NCBI GenBank assembly: GCA_035299025.1
Contig: DATGXK010000016.1
Span: 1 to 64,000 of the forward strand
Direction of reading: 5' to 3'
Length of the DNA stretch: 64,000 nucleotides
Source of the DNA: Leadbetterella sp035299025
Lineage (GTDB): Bacteria; Bacteroidota; Bacteroidia; Cytophagales; Spirosomataceae
Made by a program: the position numbers and the translations under genes. Within the stretch, counting starts at the first letter, position 1, and every line of letters begins with the position of its first letter. The notes under the pieces were generated by a model. It was not told the DNA's origin. It searched no databases and worked only from the letters and a program-made list of their open reading frames with translations. This document shows positions 45,638 to 54,420 of the stretch, piece by piece.

Positions 45638-47719
45638 ATGAAAATGAAAAAAAGCCTTATTGTCGCCTTGTTGGGATTTTCAAGTTTATGGGTTTCGGCT
45701 CAAACAGATGCTCCCAAATATAGTTATGATCCGCTGAAACCCAATGCTTCGCAGTCGAAGGTGCAGGCTTTTGTAACGCAATTTTTGAACAATTATCATT
45801 ACCGAAAATTTGTTCTTGACGATTCGCTGTCGTCTAAAATATGGTCTAGTTTTATAGACAACGTAGATGGTTCTAAGGCGTATTTTACAAAAGCAGAAAT
45901 AGACGCATTTGAGAAATATAGGTTCACCATCGACGAGGCAATGCTTTCTGGAGATCTCAACGCTGCCTTCGATGTTTTCAACGCCTATAGGTTGAAGTAC
46001 AAAAACAGACATGCCTACATCAAAGAGTTTTTGAAAAAGCCGATGGATTTTACGACAAACGATACTTATGAGGTGAATCGTACCAGTGCCACTTGGCCCA
46101 AAGACGACAAGGAATTAGATAAAGTTTGGGACAAAATAATTTTGAGCCAGGCCTTGGGTTTGAAGTTGAGCGGGAGTAGCGATAGTGCCATCGTAGCTAC
46201 ATTGACCAAACGCTACGATATGTATGAATCAAGGGTGTTAAAATGGAGAGCCGAGGATATTTTCCAGACTTTTATGAATGCTTTCACGGAGATTATCGAT
46301 CCGCACACGGCTTACATGATACCAAGCAGTGCGGCCCAGTTTAATATCGAAATGAGCCAGTCTTTGGAGGGTATAGGAGCTACGCTTCGTAATGAGGGAG
46401 ACTATGTAATGATAGTAGACGTAGTGCCTGGCGGACCTTTGTTTAAAAGTGGTCAAGGAAATAAAAATGATTATATAGTAGCTGTAGCACAAGGTGACGA
46501 CGGCGAGTTTCAGGATATTATCGGTTGGCTGACAGACGACGCCGTAAAGCTTATCAGAGGCAAAAAAGGTACCGTAGTAAGACTCAAACTTTTACCTTCA
46601 GATGCTCCGACAGGTACAGAACCAAAGCTTTTGAGAATTGTAAGAGAGAAAATTAAACTCGAAGAGGCCGTAGCTCAAAGCGAAATTATCGATATCAAAC
46701 ACGATAAGAAAGACTATAAAATTGGGGTTATTGACATACCGATGTTCTACCGTGATTTTGAATATGCACGTCAGGGTGGAGATTTTCAAAGTACAACCAA
46801 AGATGTGAAGAAATTTCTTTTGGATTTTGAAGAAAAAGGTGTGGACGGTGTTTTGATAGATCTTCGAAACAATGGCGGTGGCTCTTTGACAGAAGCTATA
46901 AATCTTTCGGGCTTGTTTATTCAAGATGGCCCGGTGGTACAGAGACGTACAGGTCGTGGAAAAGTAGATGTGGAGTCAGATACTGACAAGGAGATAGTTT
47001 ACAATGGCCCGTTGATGATTCTTCAAAACCGTTTTAGTGCTTCTGCTTCAGAGATTTTTGCAGGAGCTATTCAAGACTACAAAAGAGGAGTGATAGTAGG
47101 AGAGAGGTCGTATGGTAAAGGTACTGTACAACAGTTGGTAGACCTTGATCAGTTTCTGAATTCGCCAAGACAGGCTTCGAGAAATAGAGAAACTGCGGGT
47201 GGAAGTGTAAGTGGTGTTGGTTTTGAAGCCAAAGAGCGTTTTGGTCAGTTGAAACTGACTACAGAGAAATTCTACCGAATCACAGGTAACAGTACACAGC
47301 TAAAGGGTGTAGAACCGGATTTATCTTTGCCGTCGCCATTTAACCCTGACGAAATGGGCGAAAGCTCACAGCCAACTGCCTTGCCTTATGACGAGGTGGA
47401 AAGTGCAAAGTTTGAGACTGTAAATGTAATTAATGATAAGATTATCAATAAGTTGGATTCTAAGTTTCAGTCTCGTTTGAAAACAGACCAAAGCTTAAAA
47501 GAACTGGTAGAAGACCTGAATGAATACAAACTTCAGAAAGACAAAAAGGAGTATTCGTTGAACTACGAGGTACGCAAAAAAGAAAAAGAAGCAAACGAAA
47601 ATAACAGAAAAGCCGTGAAGAAACTGAGTAAATCAAACGGAAAATCTGACAAAGAGGAAGATTTGTATTTGACCGAATCCGAAAAAATTCTCTGTGATTT
47701 GATTGGTTTGTTGAAATGA
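45638..47719 (+). CDS. prc: Carboxy-terminal (tail-specific) processing protease, S41 family
   Basis: 693 residues, Prc/Tsp size. Signal peptide at about 1-23 (ends VSAQ). PDZ domain at about 225-310, then the S41 core with LIDLRNNGGGSLTEAI and the Ser-Lys dyad region RFSASASEIFAGAIQDY ... SYGKGTVQQL. A Lys/Glu-rich helical C-terminal domain (DUF3340-like) follows. Degrades or trims periplasmic proteins from the C terminus. Either of two ATGs 6 bp apart could be used. Confidence 0.93.
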   Translation: MKMKKSLIVALLGFSSLWVSAQTDAPKYSYDPLKPNASQSKVQAFVTQFLNNYHYRKFVLDDSLSSKIWSSFIDNVDGSKAYFTKAEIDAFEKYRFTIDEAMLSGDLNAAFDVFNAYRLKYKNRHAYIKEFLKKPMDFTTNDTYEVNRTSATWPKDDKELDKVWDKIILSQALGLKLSGSSDSAIVATLTKRYDMYESRVLKWRAEDIFQTFMNAFTEIIDPHTAYMIPSSAAQFNIEMSQSLEGIGATLRNEGDYVMIVDVVPGGPLFKSGQGNKNDYIVAVAQGDDGEFQDIIGWLTDDAVKLIRGKKGTVVRLKLLPSDAPTGTEPKLLRIVREKIKLEEAVAQSEIIDIKHDKKDYKIGVIDIPMFYRDFEYARQGGDFQSTTKDVKKFLLDFEEKGVDGVLIDLRNNGGGSLTEAINLSGLFIQDGPVVQRRTGRGKVDVESDTDKEIVYNGPLMILQNRFSASASEIFAGAIQDYKRGVIVGERSYGKGTVQQLVDLDQFLNSPRQASRNRETAGGSVSGVGFEAKERFGQLKLTTEKFYRITGNSTQLKGVEPDLSLPSPFNPDEMGESSQPTALPYDEVESAKFETVNVINDKIINKLDSKFQSRLKTDQSLKELVEDLNEYKLQKDKKEYSLNYEVRKKEKEANENNRKAVKKLSKSNGKSDKEEDLYLTESEKILCDLIGLLK

Positions 47720-47746
47720 TTTCGTGAATACAGAACGAACTTATAT

Positions 47747-47777
47747 AAAAAAAGCCTGCGAAAGCGGGCTTTTTTTT
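47747..47777 (+). terminator. Intrinsic terminator of the protease operon
   Basis: Stem AAAAAAAGCCTGC / GCGGGCTTTTTTT (one wobble) with a GAAA tetraloop and T-run. Confidence 0.85.
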
Positions 47778-47900
47778 GTTTCATCATAAATTCTCTGAAG
47801 GACTCCGCCTATTGGTAAGAATGTATGATATTGACGTTTTTATGATTTACATTTGATCGAAGACCAACTCAGAATAAATAATACAGATTCCATTATATTC

Positions 47901-47925
47901 AAAAAAATAGGACCTACTTAGTCCT
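47901..47925 (-). terminator. Intrinsic terminator of the polyprenyl synthase gene
   Basis: Minus-strand stem AGGAC / GTCCT around the stop codon, with seven A on the left giving a U-tract. Confidence 0.5.
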
Positions 47926-48888
47926 TTCAATAGTAAACTGCACCAGATTTTTGAGGGAGTTTTTGTGGGCCGATTCGGGGAAGGAGTCTAGGATTTCGTA
48001 GGCTTGGTTTACAAAATTCTGCATGATATTTTTGGTGTAATCTATTCCACCTGAACTTCTTACAAAATCTATGACCTCCAATACTTTGTTGGGCTTATCA
48101 GATTCGTTTTTGATGAGATTGATGATCTTTCTTTTGGTAAACCATCCAGTGTTGTTAAGGGCAAATATCAGCGGTAAAGTCATCTTTTTTTCTTTGATGT
48201 CAATACCCGTTGGCTTGCCTATTTCGTCTGTTCCGAAGTCAAACAAGTCGTCTTTTATCTGAAACGCCATGCCTATTTTTTCGCCCAAAAGTCGGGCCTT
48301 TTCTACCATGGTTTCATCGGCACCAGTGGAGGCTGCACCAACTGCACAGCAAGAGGCTATCAAAGAGGCTGTTTTTTTACGGATTACGTCGAAATAGATG
48401 TCTTCGGTTATGTCTAATTTTCTGGCTTTTTCTATTTGTAACAACTCGCCTTCGCTCATTTCTTTCACGGCATTGTTTACAATCTCCATCAGGTTGTAAT
48501 CTTTGTGTTTTAGACTGAGATCTAGGCCTTTACTGAGTAAAAAATCACCTACCAAAACGGCGATTTTGTTTTTCCAAAGGGCGTTTATTGAGAAAAAACC
48601 TCTGCGGTAGTTGGAGTCGTCCACTACGTCGTCGTGTACGAGTGATGCTGTGTGTACCAGTTCAATCAGAGCTGCTCCTCGGTAGGTAGAGTCTGCTATT
48701 TGGCCCACTGTGCCGGCCGTTAGAAACACAAACATGGGTCTGATTTGCTTCCCTTTTCGGTGGATGATGTACTTCATGATTTGGTCAAGAAGCATCACAT
48801 TCGTCTTCATAGAATTTCTGAATTTCTTCTCGAAACTATTCATCTCCTCTATGATGGGAGCCTGTATTTCATCAATTGAAATGGCCAT
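47914..48888 (-). CDS. Long-chain all-trans polyprenyl diphosphate synthase
   Basis: 324 residues. First Asp-rich motif LVHDDVVDDSNYRRG at about 80, second GMAFQIKDDLFDF at about 210, plus KQIRPMFVFLTAG near 50 for IPP binding. Small residues ahead of the first motif (LVHTAS) suggest a long product such as the octaprenyl or heptaprenyl side chain of menaquinone. The gene is alone. Confidence 0.9.
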   Translation of the reverse strand: MAISIDEIQAPIIEEMNSFEKKFRNSMKTNVMLLDQIMKYIIHRKGKQIRPMFVFLTAGTVGQIADSTYRGAALIELVHTASLVHDDVVDDSNYRRGFFSINALWKNKIAVLVGDFLLSKGLDLSLKHKDYNLMEIVNNAVKEMSEGELLQIEKARKLDITEDIYFDVIRKKTASLIASCCAVGAASTGADETMVEKARLLGEKIGMAFQIKDDLFDFGTDEIGKPTGIDIKEKKMTLPLIFALNNTGWFTKRKIINLIKNESDKPNKVLEVIDFVRSSGGIDYTKNIMQNFVNQAYEILDSFPESAHKNSLKNLVQFTIERTK

Positions 48889-49066
48889 TTATGATTCTGT
48901 TACTAATTGGTAACAGGGGAGTTTACAGGTTGTTTAAAATTGAGCAAATTTATTTATTAATAAAACAATTACCTAATTGCGGTTAAGATTAATGAACGCA
49001 TTATTGTATTATTTCAATTTTTTAAACCTGAAATGTTATTTTTTTATGTATTAATTGAGATAATAT

Positions 49067-49097
49067 TTTGGAATTGGGATAAGTATAATTTATTTTG
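49067..49097 (+). promoter_or_regulatory. Candidate promoter of a small RNA
   Basis: TTTG at 49067-49070, 19 bp, TTATTTTG at 49090-49097, followed by CAC. It matches the Bacteroidota consensus in all but one base. Confidence 0.45.
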
Positions 49098-49103
49098 CAC
49101 AAA

Positions 49104-49197
49104 TTATATATTAATAATCAATCCATTACACAAAAGATTTTTTCCTGACAAATTTAGCGAACAAATAGGCCCGACAAATTAGTCGGGTTTTATTTTT
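49104..49197 (+). ncRNA. Candidate small non-coding RNA
   Basis: The span runs from the predicted start after the 49067-49097 promoter to a terminator hairpin (stem CCCGAC / GTCGGG at 49170-49187, 6-nt loop, then TTTTATTTTT). It has no plausible start codon. An internal near-repeat (CTGACAAATTTAG, then CCGACAAATTAG) puts part of the terminator stem sequence in a second place, possibly forming an alternative pairing. No RNA family recognised. Confidence 0.4.
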
Positions 49198-49201
49198 AAA
49201 C

Positions 49202-49226
49202 CAAAAGTGAGTTTGCTCAAAAATGA
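49202..49226. repeat. 25-bp direct repeat, copy 1
   Basis: Core TGAGTTTGCTCAAAAATGA, preceded by CAAAAG. The same sequence with one change recurs at 49502-49526. Confidence 0.75.
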
Positions 49227-49288
49227 TGTTGGGAATGGTTTGAAAAAGCCAATTTAGACTTTGCTTTTAAACCAAATGCTCAAATAAT

Positions 49289-49479
49289 CTTTGTGTCGCC
49301 TGCCGGCTGGGCCTTCATTTTTTTTCGAAAAAAAACGAGCAAAAAAAACTGCACCCAGCAAACTCACACACTCAAAATTCTGTTTCAATTTTCAGTCAAT
49401 TTTGAATTACTCGCATCAGAATTTTGATTGTGTTCAAACAGTGCTGGCTGATATAAGGAACCATTTTGTTTATTTTTTT
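49289..49479 (+). repeat. Dispersed intergenic repeat, copy A
   Basis: About 190 bp highly similar to 62519-62711 in the same orientation. Conserved parts: the start CTTTGTGTCGCCTGCC, GGCCTTCATTTTTTTTC, an A-rich run, GCACCCAGCAAACTCACACA, then CAGAATTTTGATTGTGTTC and CAGTGCTGGCTG near the end. Arms 49351-49382 and 49417-49450 form an imperfect inverted repeat of about 30 bp around a variable centre. No coding potential. Confidence 0.8.
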
Positions 49480-49501
49480 AACCAAGTGGTATTTTTTCAA
49501 T

Positions 49502-49526
49502 CAAAAATGAGTTTGCTCAAAAATGA
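49502..49526. repeat. 25-bp direct repeat, copy 2, at the hisH promoter
   Basis: Second copy of the repeat at 49202. It lies immediately before the TAATTTTG box of hisH. Confidence 0.75.
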
Positions 49527-49530
49527 GCCG

Positions 49531-49538
49531 TAATTTTG
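49531..49538 (+). promoter_or_regulatory. Probable -7 element of hisH, near-leaderless
   Basis: TAATTTTG fits TAnnTTTG and ends 4 bp before the hisH ATG, which would put the RNA start at or next to the start codon. A TTTG lies only 15 bp upstream, shorter than usual. Confidence 0.45.
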
Positions 49539-49542
49539 CCGA

Positions 49543-50139
49543 ATGAATAGACCAGAGATTTCAATTATAAAGTACAATGCGGGCAATATCATGTCGGTCA
49601 TCATAGCCTTGGAGCGAATTGGTGCCTCATATGAGTTGACAGACGACCCTGAGCGTATTCAGAATGCCAATAAAATCATTTTTCCAGGGGTAGGAGAGGC
49701 TGGTTCAGCCATGAGAAGCTTGAAGGAAACAGGCTTGGATGAGCTCATTCCGACACTAAAGCAGCCATTTTTAGGTACTTGTGTGGGTATGCAGTTGCTT
49801 TGTGAATCTTCTGAAGAAAGTGATACGAAATGTTTGGGCGTTTTTGACATTCCAATCTTGAAATTTTCGAAAACAGGTGGTTTCAAAATTCCTCAAACGG
49901 GCTGGAATAACATATATGGTTTGCAAACTTCTATATGTGAGTCAGTTAAAGAAAATTCTTATGTTTATTATAACCACGGTTATTACGCTCCACTTTCAAA
50001 ATATACCGTAGCCAAAACCGATTACGTGTTAGAGTATTCGGCGATTTTACAAAAAGACAATTTCTTTGCCTGTCAGTTTCATTCCGAAATCAGCGGTGAG
50101 GTAGGACAACAAATATTTAAAAACTTTTTAGCTTTATGA
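49543..50139 (+). CDS. hisH: Imidazole glycerol phosphate synthase glutaminase subunit HisH
   Basis: 198 residues. Class I glutamine amidotransferase: nucleophile Cys80 in FLGTCVGMQLLCESS, oxyanion GVGEAGSAM, and the His-Glu pair in CQFHSEISGEVGQQ. Opening IIKYNAGNIMSV is typical. Supplies ammonia to HisF. The stop overlaps the hisA start (ATGA). Confidence 0.95.
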   Translation: MNRPEISIIKYNAGNIMSVIIALERIGASYELTDDPERIQNANKIIFPGVGEAGSAMRSLKETGLDELIPTLKQPFLGTCVGMQLLCESSEESDTKCLGVFDIPILKFSKTGGFKIPQTGWNNIYGLQTSICESVKENSYVYYNHGYYAPLSKYTVAKTDYVLEYSAILQKDNFFACQFHSEISGEVGQQIFKNFLAL

Positions 50140-50858
50140 TTCAGGTAATTCCGGCGATAGATATTATTGATGGTAAGTGTGTTAGGCTCACACAGGGCGA
50201 TTATGGGCAAAAGAAAATTTACAATGAAGATCCAACAGAAGTAGCCAAAGAATTTGAAGATGCAGGCATAAAAAGACTTCACTTAGTAGATTTAGATGGG
50301 GCAAAGGAGAAGCGGATTATCAACCACAAAGTTTTAGAGAAAATTGCCAATTCCACTGATTTGATAATTGATTTCGGGGGTGGAATTCAGTCTGATATTG
50401 ATATTCAGAGGGCATTTGATTTTGGTGCGAAAATGATAACTGGTGGAAGTATAGCGGTTAAAAACCAAGAAATGTTTCTGGGTTGGTTGGAGAAATTCGG
50501 TCCGGAAAAAATTATACTTGGTGCCGATGCTAAAAACGAGATGATTGCGATTTCGGGTTGGCAGGAGTCTACCGAGGTTTCGGTTTTTGATTTCATTGAA
50601 GAATATCTAAAGAAAGGCATAAAGTATACCATAAGCACCGATGTAGCCAAGGACGGACTTTTGCAAGGGCCATCTTTTGATTTGTATGAAAAAATGCGAG
50701 CCAAGTTTTCTGATTTGCATATTATAGCCAGTGGGGGAGTGAGTGAGATGAAGGATTTGGAAAAGCTGAACGACCAAGGTGTGTTTGGGGTCATTGTAGG
50801 AAAGGCCATTTATGAAGGAAAAATTAGTTTGAAAGAGCTGGAGAAATTTATATGCTAA
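50136..50858 (+). CDS. hisA: Phosphoribosylformimino-5-aminoimidazole carboxamide ribotide isomerase HisA
   Basis: 240 residues, TIM barrel. Catalytic Asp in IPAIDIIDGKCVRLTQGDY and second Asp in TISTDVAKDGLLQGPSF. Phosphate-binding FGGGIQSD and IASGGVSEM are present. Acts before HisHF in histidine synthesis. Overlaps hisH by 4 bp and hisF by 7 bp, so the trio is translationally coupled. Confidence 0.95.
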   Translation: MIQVIPAIDIIDGKCVRLTQGDYGQKKIYNEDPTEVAKEFEDAGIKRLHLVDLDGAKEKRIINHKVLEKIANSTDLIIDFGGGIQSDIDIQRAFDFGAKMITGGSIAVKNQEMFLGWLEKFGPEKIILGADAKNEMIAISGWQESTEVSVFDFIEEYLKKGIKYTISTDVAKDGLLQGPSFDLYEKMRAKFSDLHIIASGGVSEMKDLEKLNDQGVFGVIVGKAIYEGKISLKELEKFIC

Positions 50859-51610
50859 CTAAGAGAATTATACCTTGTCTGGATATCAAAGAAGGCAGGA
50901 CTGTGAAGGGAACCAATTTTGTAGACTTGCGTGATGCCGGTGATCCTGTGGAATTGGCAGCTATTTATGCCCAACAAGGTGCCGATGAATTGGTGTTTTT
51001 GGACATTACAGCCACCGTAGAAGAACGCAAAACTCTGCTCGAATTGGTAAATAAAGTGGCACATGCTGTCAATATACCCTTTACGGTAGGAGGCGGAATC
51101 GGAAGTATTTCGGACGTGTCCAAATTGCTCAATGCTGGGGCTGACAAAGTGTCCATAAATTCTTCTGCAGTTAAAAATCCTCAACTCGTTTATGATTTGG
51201 CAAAAGAGTTTGGCAGCCAATGCATAGTGGTGGCCATAGATACCAGACATGTGGATGGTGAAGATATTGTACACACGCATGGAGGCCGAAAACCTACCGA
51301 ATTGCGAACCCGTCAATGGGTGAAACAAGTAGAGGAGCTAGGTGCAGGCGAAATATTACTGACTTCAATGGATGCGGACGGTACTAAAAACGGTTTTGCA
51401 CTAGATATCACCTCTTTTGTGTCTGAAAACTTGCATATACCAGTCATAGCTTCTGGTGGTGCTGGAAATATGGAGCATTTTTATGATGTTTTTACTGTCG
51501 GAAAAGCCGATGCCGGCCTGGCCGCAAGCATTTTTCATTTTAGAGAAATTCCGATTCCCGAACTCAAGCAATATTTGGCAGAAAAAGGCATTCCGATGCG
51601 AATAGTTTGA
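50852..51610 (+). CDS. hisF: Imidazole glycerol phosphate synthase cyclase subunit HisF
   Basis: 252 residues, TIM barrel. Catalytic Asp in PCLDIKEGRTVKGTNF and in LTSMDADGTKNGF; phosphate loops TVGGGIGS and VIASGGAGNMEHF. Makes imidazole glycerol phosphate with HisH ammonia. Last gene of the trio; no hisIE follows, which differs from the long his operons of many Bacteroidota. Confidence 0.96.
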   Translation: MLTKRIIPCLDIKEGRTVKGTNFVDLRDAGDPVELAAIYAQQGADELVFLDITATVEERKTLLELVNKVAHAVNIPFTVGGGIGSISDVSKLLNAGADKVSINSSAVKNPQLVYDLAKEFGSQCIVVAIDTRHVDGEDIVHTHGGRKPTELRTRQWVKQVEELGAGEILLTSMDADGTKNGFALDITSFVSENLHIPVIASGGAGNMEHFYDVFTVGKADAGLAASIFHFREIPIPELKQYLAEKGIPMRIV

Positions 51611-51612
51611 TA

Positions 51613-51634
51613 AAAGGCAATAAAAAATGCCTTT
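51613..51634 (+). terminator. Weak hairpin after hisF
   Basis: 7-bp stem AAAGGCA / TGCCTTT with an A-rich loop 2 bp after the stop; poor T-run. Confidence 0.4.
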
Positions 51635-51800
51635 AAATCGGATTATTGTCAAAATCTACTTCGTTTAATTTTTCGTTTGTATATTTACTTCTGTAAAAGT
51701 CTGCCATTTTGCCATGAAGTTACCTGATGGCATAAGGTTTGACCAACTGAACTATACCATTAAGAAATAAAACGTCAAATATTGAGTTTGACAATCATAC

Positions 51801-54272
51801 ATGCTAGATTTCGAACATTTTAATAATATAGGTCTTTCAGGAAAAAACATCGAAAGTGTGGAGATGATAGAAATTGCTCCGCCAGATGAGGTAATGGAAG
51901 ACGATAACAATCTGCCGGAGGACCTTCCTATTCTGCCTCTCAGAAACACTGTTCTTTTTCCGGGGATAGTTATACCTGTTACGGTGACCCGCACCAAGGG
52001 CACCAAATTGGTCAAAAAAGCTTATAAGGGTGACAAAACGCTTGGCATTATATCTCAAGCACGTCAAACCAACGAGGAGCCTTCCGTGGATGACCTTTAC
52101 AAAGTAGGCACCATAGCCCACATCATAAAAATGATTGTCTTGCCCGATGGCAACGTGACCATCATTTTACAGGGAAGAAGGAGATTTAAGGTCGAGGAGT
52201 TCACAAAAACTGAACCTCATTTGATGGCCAAAGTGAGTTATATCGAAGACCATTTCCCTAATCCGAAGAAAAAGGAAACCAAGGCCTTGATTTCGAGCTT
52301 GAAAGAAGCCGCCTTGAATATCCTCAATCTCAATCCGGAGATTCCGAGAGATGCTCAAATTGCGATTAATAATATCGATACGCCTAATTTTCTGACACAC
52401 TTTCTGTCGTCAAATCTTAACATTGGGATTTCGGACAAACAACTCTTGTTGGAAACTTTCGATGGTTACGAGCAAGCTACTAAGCTTCTCGAACACATGA
52501 TGAAAGAAGTGCAAGTGCTTGAAATTAAGAAAGATATACAAAGTAAGGCTTCGTCTGATATTGACCAGCAGCAGAAGGAATATTACCTTCGTCAACAAAT
52601 AAAAGTGCTTCAGGAAGAGCTTGGAATGGATTCGCCAGATCAGGAGGTTGAGAAACTTCGAGCCAAAGGAGCCAAGAAAAACTGGTCGCCAGAGATCAAT
52701 GAGCATTTCAACAAGGAACTCAACAAAATTATGCGTATGAATTCTATGGCACCCGAATATGGCGTGTCGTTGGGTTATGCAGAATTGTTGGTGGATCTAC
52801 CTTGGAATGAATTCAGCAAAGACAATTTTTCTCTTGCCAGAGCGAAGAGAATCTTAGATAGCGACCATTTCGGACTTACAAAAGTTAAAGAAAGAATTCT
52901 TGAATATTTGGCTGTTTTGAAGCTCCGCAATGACATGAAAGCTCCATTGCTGTGTCTTTATGGCCCTCCCGGAGTTGGTAAAACATCTTTGGGAAAATCC
53001 ATAGCCAAAGCCTTGGGTAGAGAATATGTAAGAATGGCCTTGGGTGGTGTGCATGACGAGGCCGAGATTCGTGGCCATAGAAAGACTTACATAGGTGCTA
53101 TGCCGGGCAAAATCATCAACAATATTCAGAAAGCTAAGAAAAGTAATCCGGTATTTATTTTGGATGAAATCGATAAGATTTCTCGTGATCATCGAGGAGA
53201 TCCCTCAAGTGCATTGTTAGAAGTGCTTGATCCTGAGCAAAATAGTGCTTTTAAAGATAACTATTTAGAAGTGGATTATGACCTTTCTAAAGTATTATTT
53301 ATAGCTACTGCCAACTCTTTGGATACTATTCAGCCTGCATTAAGAGACAGAATGGAGATTATCGAACTGAGCGGATATACGGTAGAAGAGAAACTCGAAA
53401 TAGCTAAAAGACATTTGCTTCCGAAACAAATTGAGCTTCATGGACTTACTGCTGGTATGTTCAAAATCTCGAATGGAGCTTTGGTAAAACTTATAGAAGG
53501 TTACACGAGAGAATCTGGTGTGAGGAGTTTAGAACATAAGCTGGGTAGCTTGGTTAGAAAAATTGCCAAGTTTGTGGCCATGGAGGAGGAGTACAATCCA
53601 AATGTAAAAGAAGCAGATGTGGAACGATTGTTGGGTCAACCCATTTTTGATAAAGATTTGTACGAAGGAAACGAGCTGGCAGGTGTAGTTACAGGCTTGG
53701 CTTGGACGCCTGTTGGCGGTGATATATTGTTCATAGAATCTAATTTGAGCAAGGGCAAGGGAGCTTTGACACTCTCGGGTCAATTGGGTGATGTCATGAA
53801 AGAATCGGCCGTGACGGCACTTTCTTACTTGAAATCTCATTCAGAGGACTTGGGCATAGACTACAGAGTTTTCGGAAATTATGACTTGCACATACATGTG
53901 CCACAAGGTGCTGTGCCTAAAGACGGTCCGTCGGCGGGTATCACGATGTTGGTTTCAATGGCCTCCATTTTTACGCAAAGAAAGATCAAGAAAGACATAG
54001 CCATGACTGGCGAAACCACACTTCGTGGAAAAGTATTGCCTGTAGGAGGTATCAAAGAGAAAATATTAGCTGCCAAAAGAGCCAATATCAAAGAGATAGT
54101 GATGTGCTATAAAAACCAAAAAGACGTAGAGGAAATAGGCGAAGAGTATACCAAAGGGCTCACTTTTCACTATGTAAACTACGTGGAGGAGGTTTTGGAA
54201 ATTGCACTTTTGCCTGAAAAAGTAAAGAAACCATTGGTTTTTAGTTTTCCAGAGGAATTGAAAAAGAATTAG
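51801..54272 (+). CDS. lon: ATP-dependent protease Lon
   Basis: 823 residues. N-terminal substrate domain from about 40 (LPILPLRNTVLFPGIVIPV), coiled middle, AAA+ module with Walker A GPPGVGKTSLGKS and Walker B FILDEIDKI, then the Ser-Lys protease domain with KDGPSAGITM (Ser711) and GGIKEKILAAKR (Lys754). The first 35 residues are an acidic extension found in Bacteroidota Lon. A 190-bp upstream region holds no heat-shock promoter I could recognise. Confidence 0.97.
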   Translation: MLDFEHFNNIGLSGKNIESVEMIEIAPPDEVMEDDNNLPEDLPILPLRNTVLFPGIVIPVTVTRTKGTKLVKKAYKGDKTLGIISQARQTNEEPSVDDLYKVGTIAHIIKMIVLPDGNVTIILQGRRRFKVEEFTKTEPHLMAKVSYIEDHFPNPKKKETKALISSLKEAALNILNLNPEIPRDAQIAINNIDTPNFLTHFLSSNLNIGISDKQLLLETFDGYEQATKLLEHMMKEVQVLEIKKDIQSKASSDIDQQQKEYYLRQQIKVLQEELGMDSPDQEVEKLRAKGAKKNWSPEINEHFNKELNKIMRMNSMAPEYGVSLGYAELLVDLPWNEFSKDNFSLARAKRILDSDHFGLTKVKERILEYLAVLKLRNDMKAPLLCLYGPPGVGKTSLGKSIAKALGREYVRMALGGVHDEAEIRGHRKTYIGAMPGKIINNIQKAKKSNPVFILDEIDKISRDHRGDPSSALLEVLDPEQNSAFKDNYLEVDYDLSKVLFIATANSLDTIQPALRDRMEIIELSGYTVEEKLEIAKRHLLPKQIELHGLTAGMFKISNGALVKLIEGYTRESGVRSLEHKLGSLVRKIAKFVAMEEEYNPNVKEADVERLLGQPIFDKDLYEGNELAGVVTGLAWTPVGGDILFIESNLSKGKGALTLSGQLGDVMKESAVTALSYLKSHSEDLGIDYRVFGNYDLHIHVPQGAVPKDGPSAGITMLVSMASIFTQRKIKKDIAMTGETTLRGKVLPVGGIKEKILAAKRANIKEIVMCYKNQKDVEEIGEEYTKGLTFHYVNYVEEVLEIALLPEKVKKPLVFSFPEELKKN

Positions 54273-54278
54273 TACAGT

Positions 54279-54303
54279 AAGGGGCCGTTTGGCCCTTTTT
54301 TTT
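54279..54303 (+). terminator. Intrinsic terminator of lon
   Basis: Stem AAGGGGCC / GGCCCTT (one bulged G) with GTTT loop and eight T. Confidence 0.75.
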
Positions 54304-54394
54304 GTTTTATATTATTTTATAGATCATTTTGGAATGGATGATTTAGAATTTTGAGTTTTAACCAAATCCTCAATGTATTATTAAAACATTTGTT

Positions 54395-54402
54395 TATTTT
54401 TG
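54395..54402 (+). promoter_or_regulatory. Candidate -7 element ahead of the copper locus
   Basis: TATTTTTG fits TAnnTTTG, 18 bp ahead of the first gene. No -33 box with good spacing, leaving room for an activator. Confidence 0.45.
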
Positions 54403-54420
54403 TTCGTTAGTTTTAATTGA

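Larger units (their letters stand above)
48889..49542. other. 654-bp gene-free region upstream of hisH
   Basis: No convincing protein gene on either strand. It contains a candidate small RNA unit (49067-49197), two 25-bp direct repeats exactly 300 bp apart, and one copy of a roughly 190-bp dispersed repeat (49289-49479). It is strongly AT-rich apart from the repeat's GCCTGCCGGC core. Confidence 0.7.
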
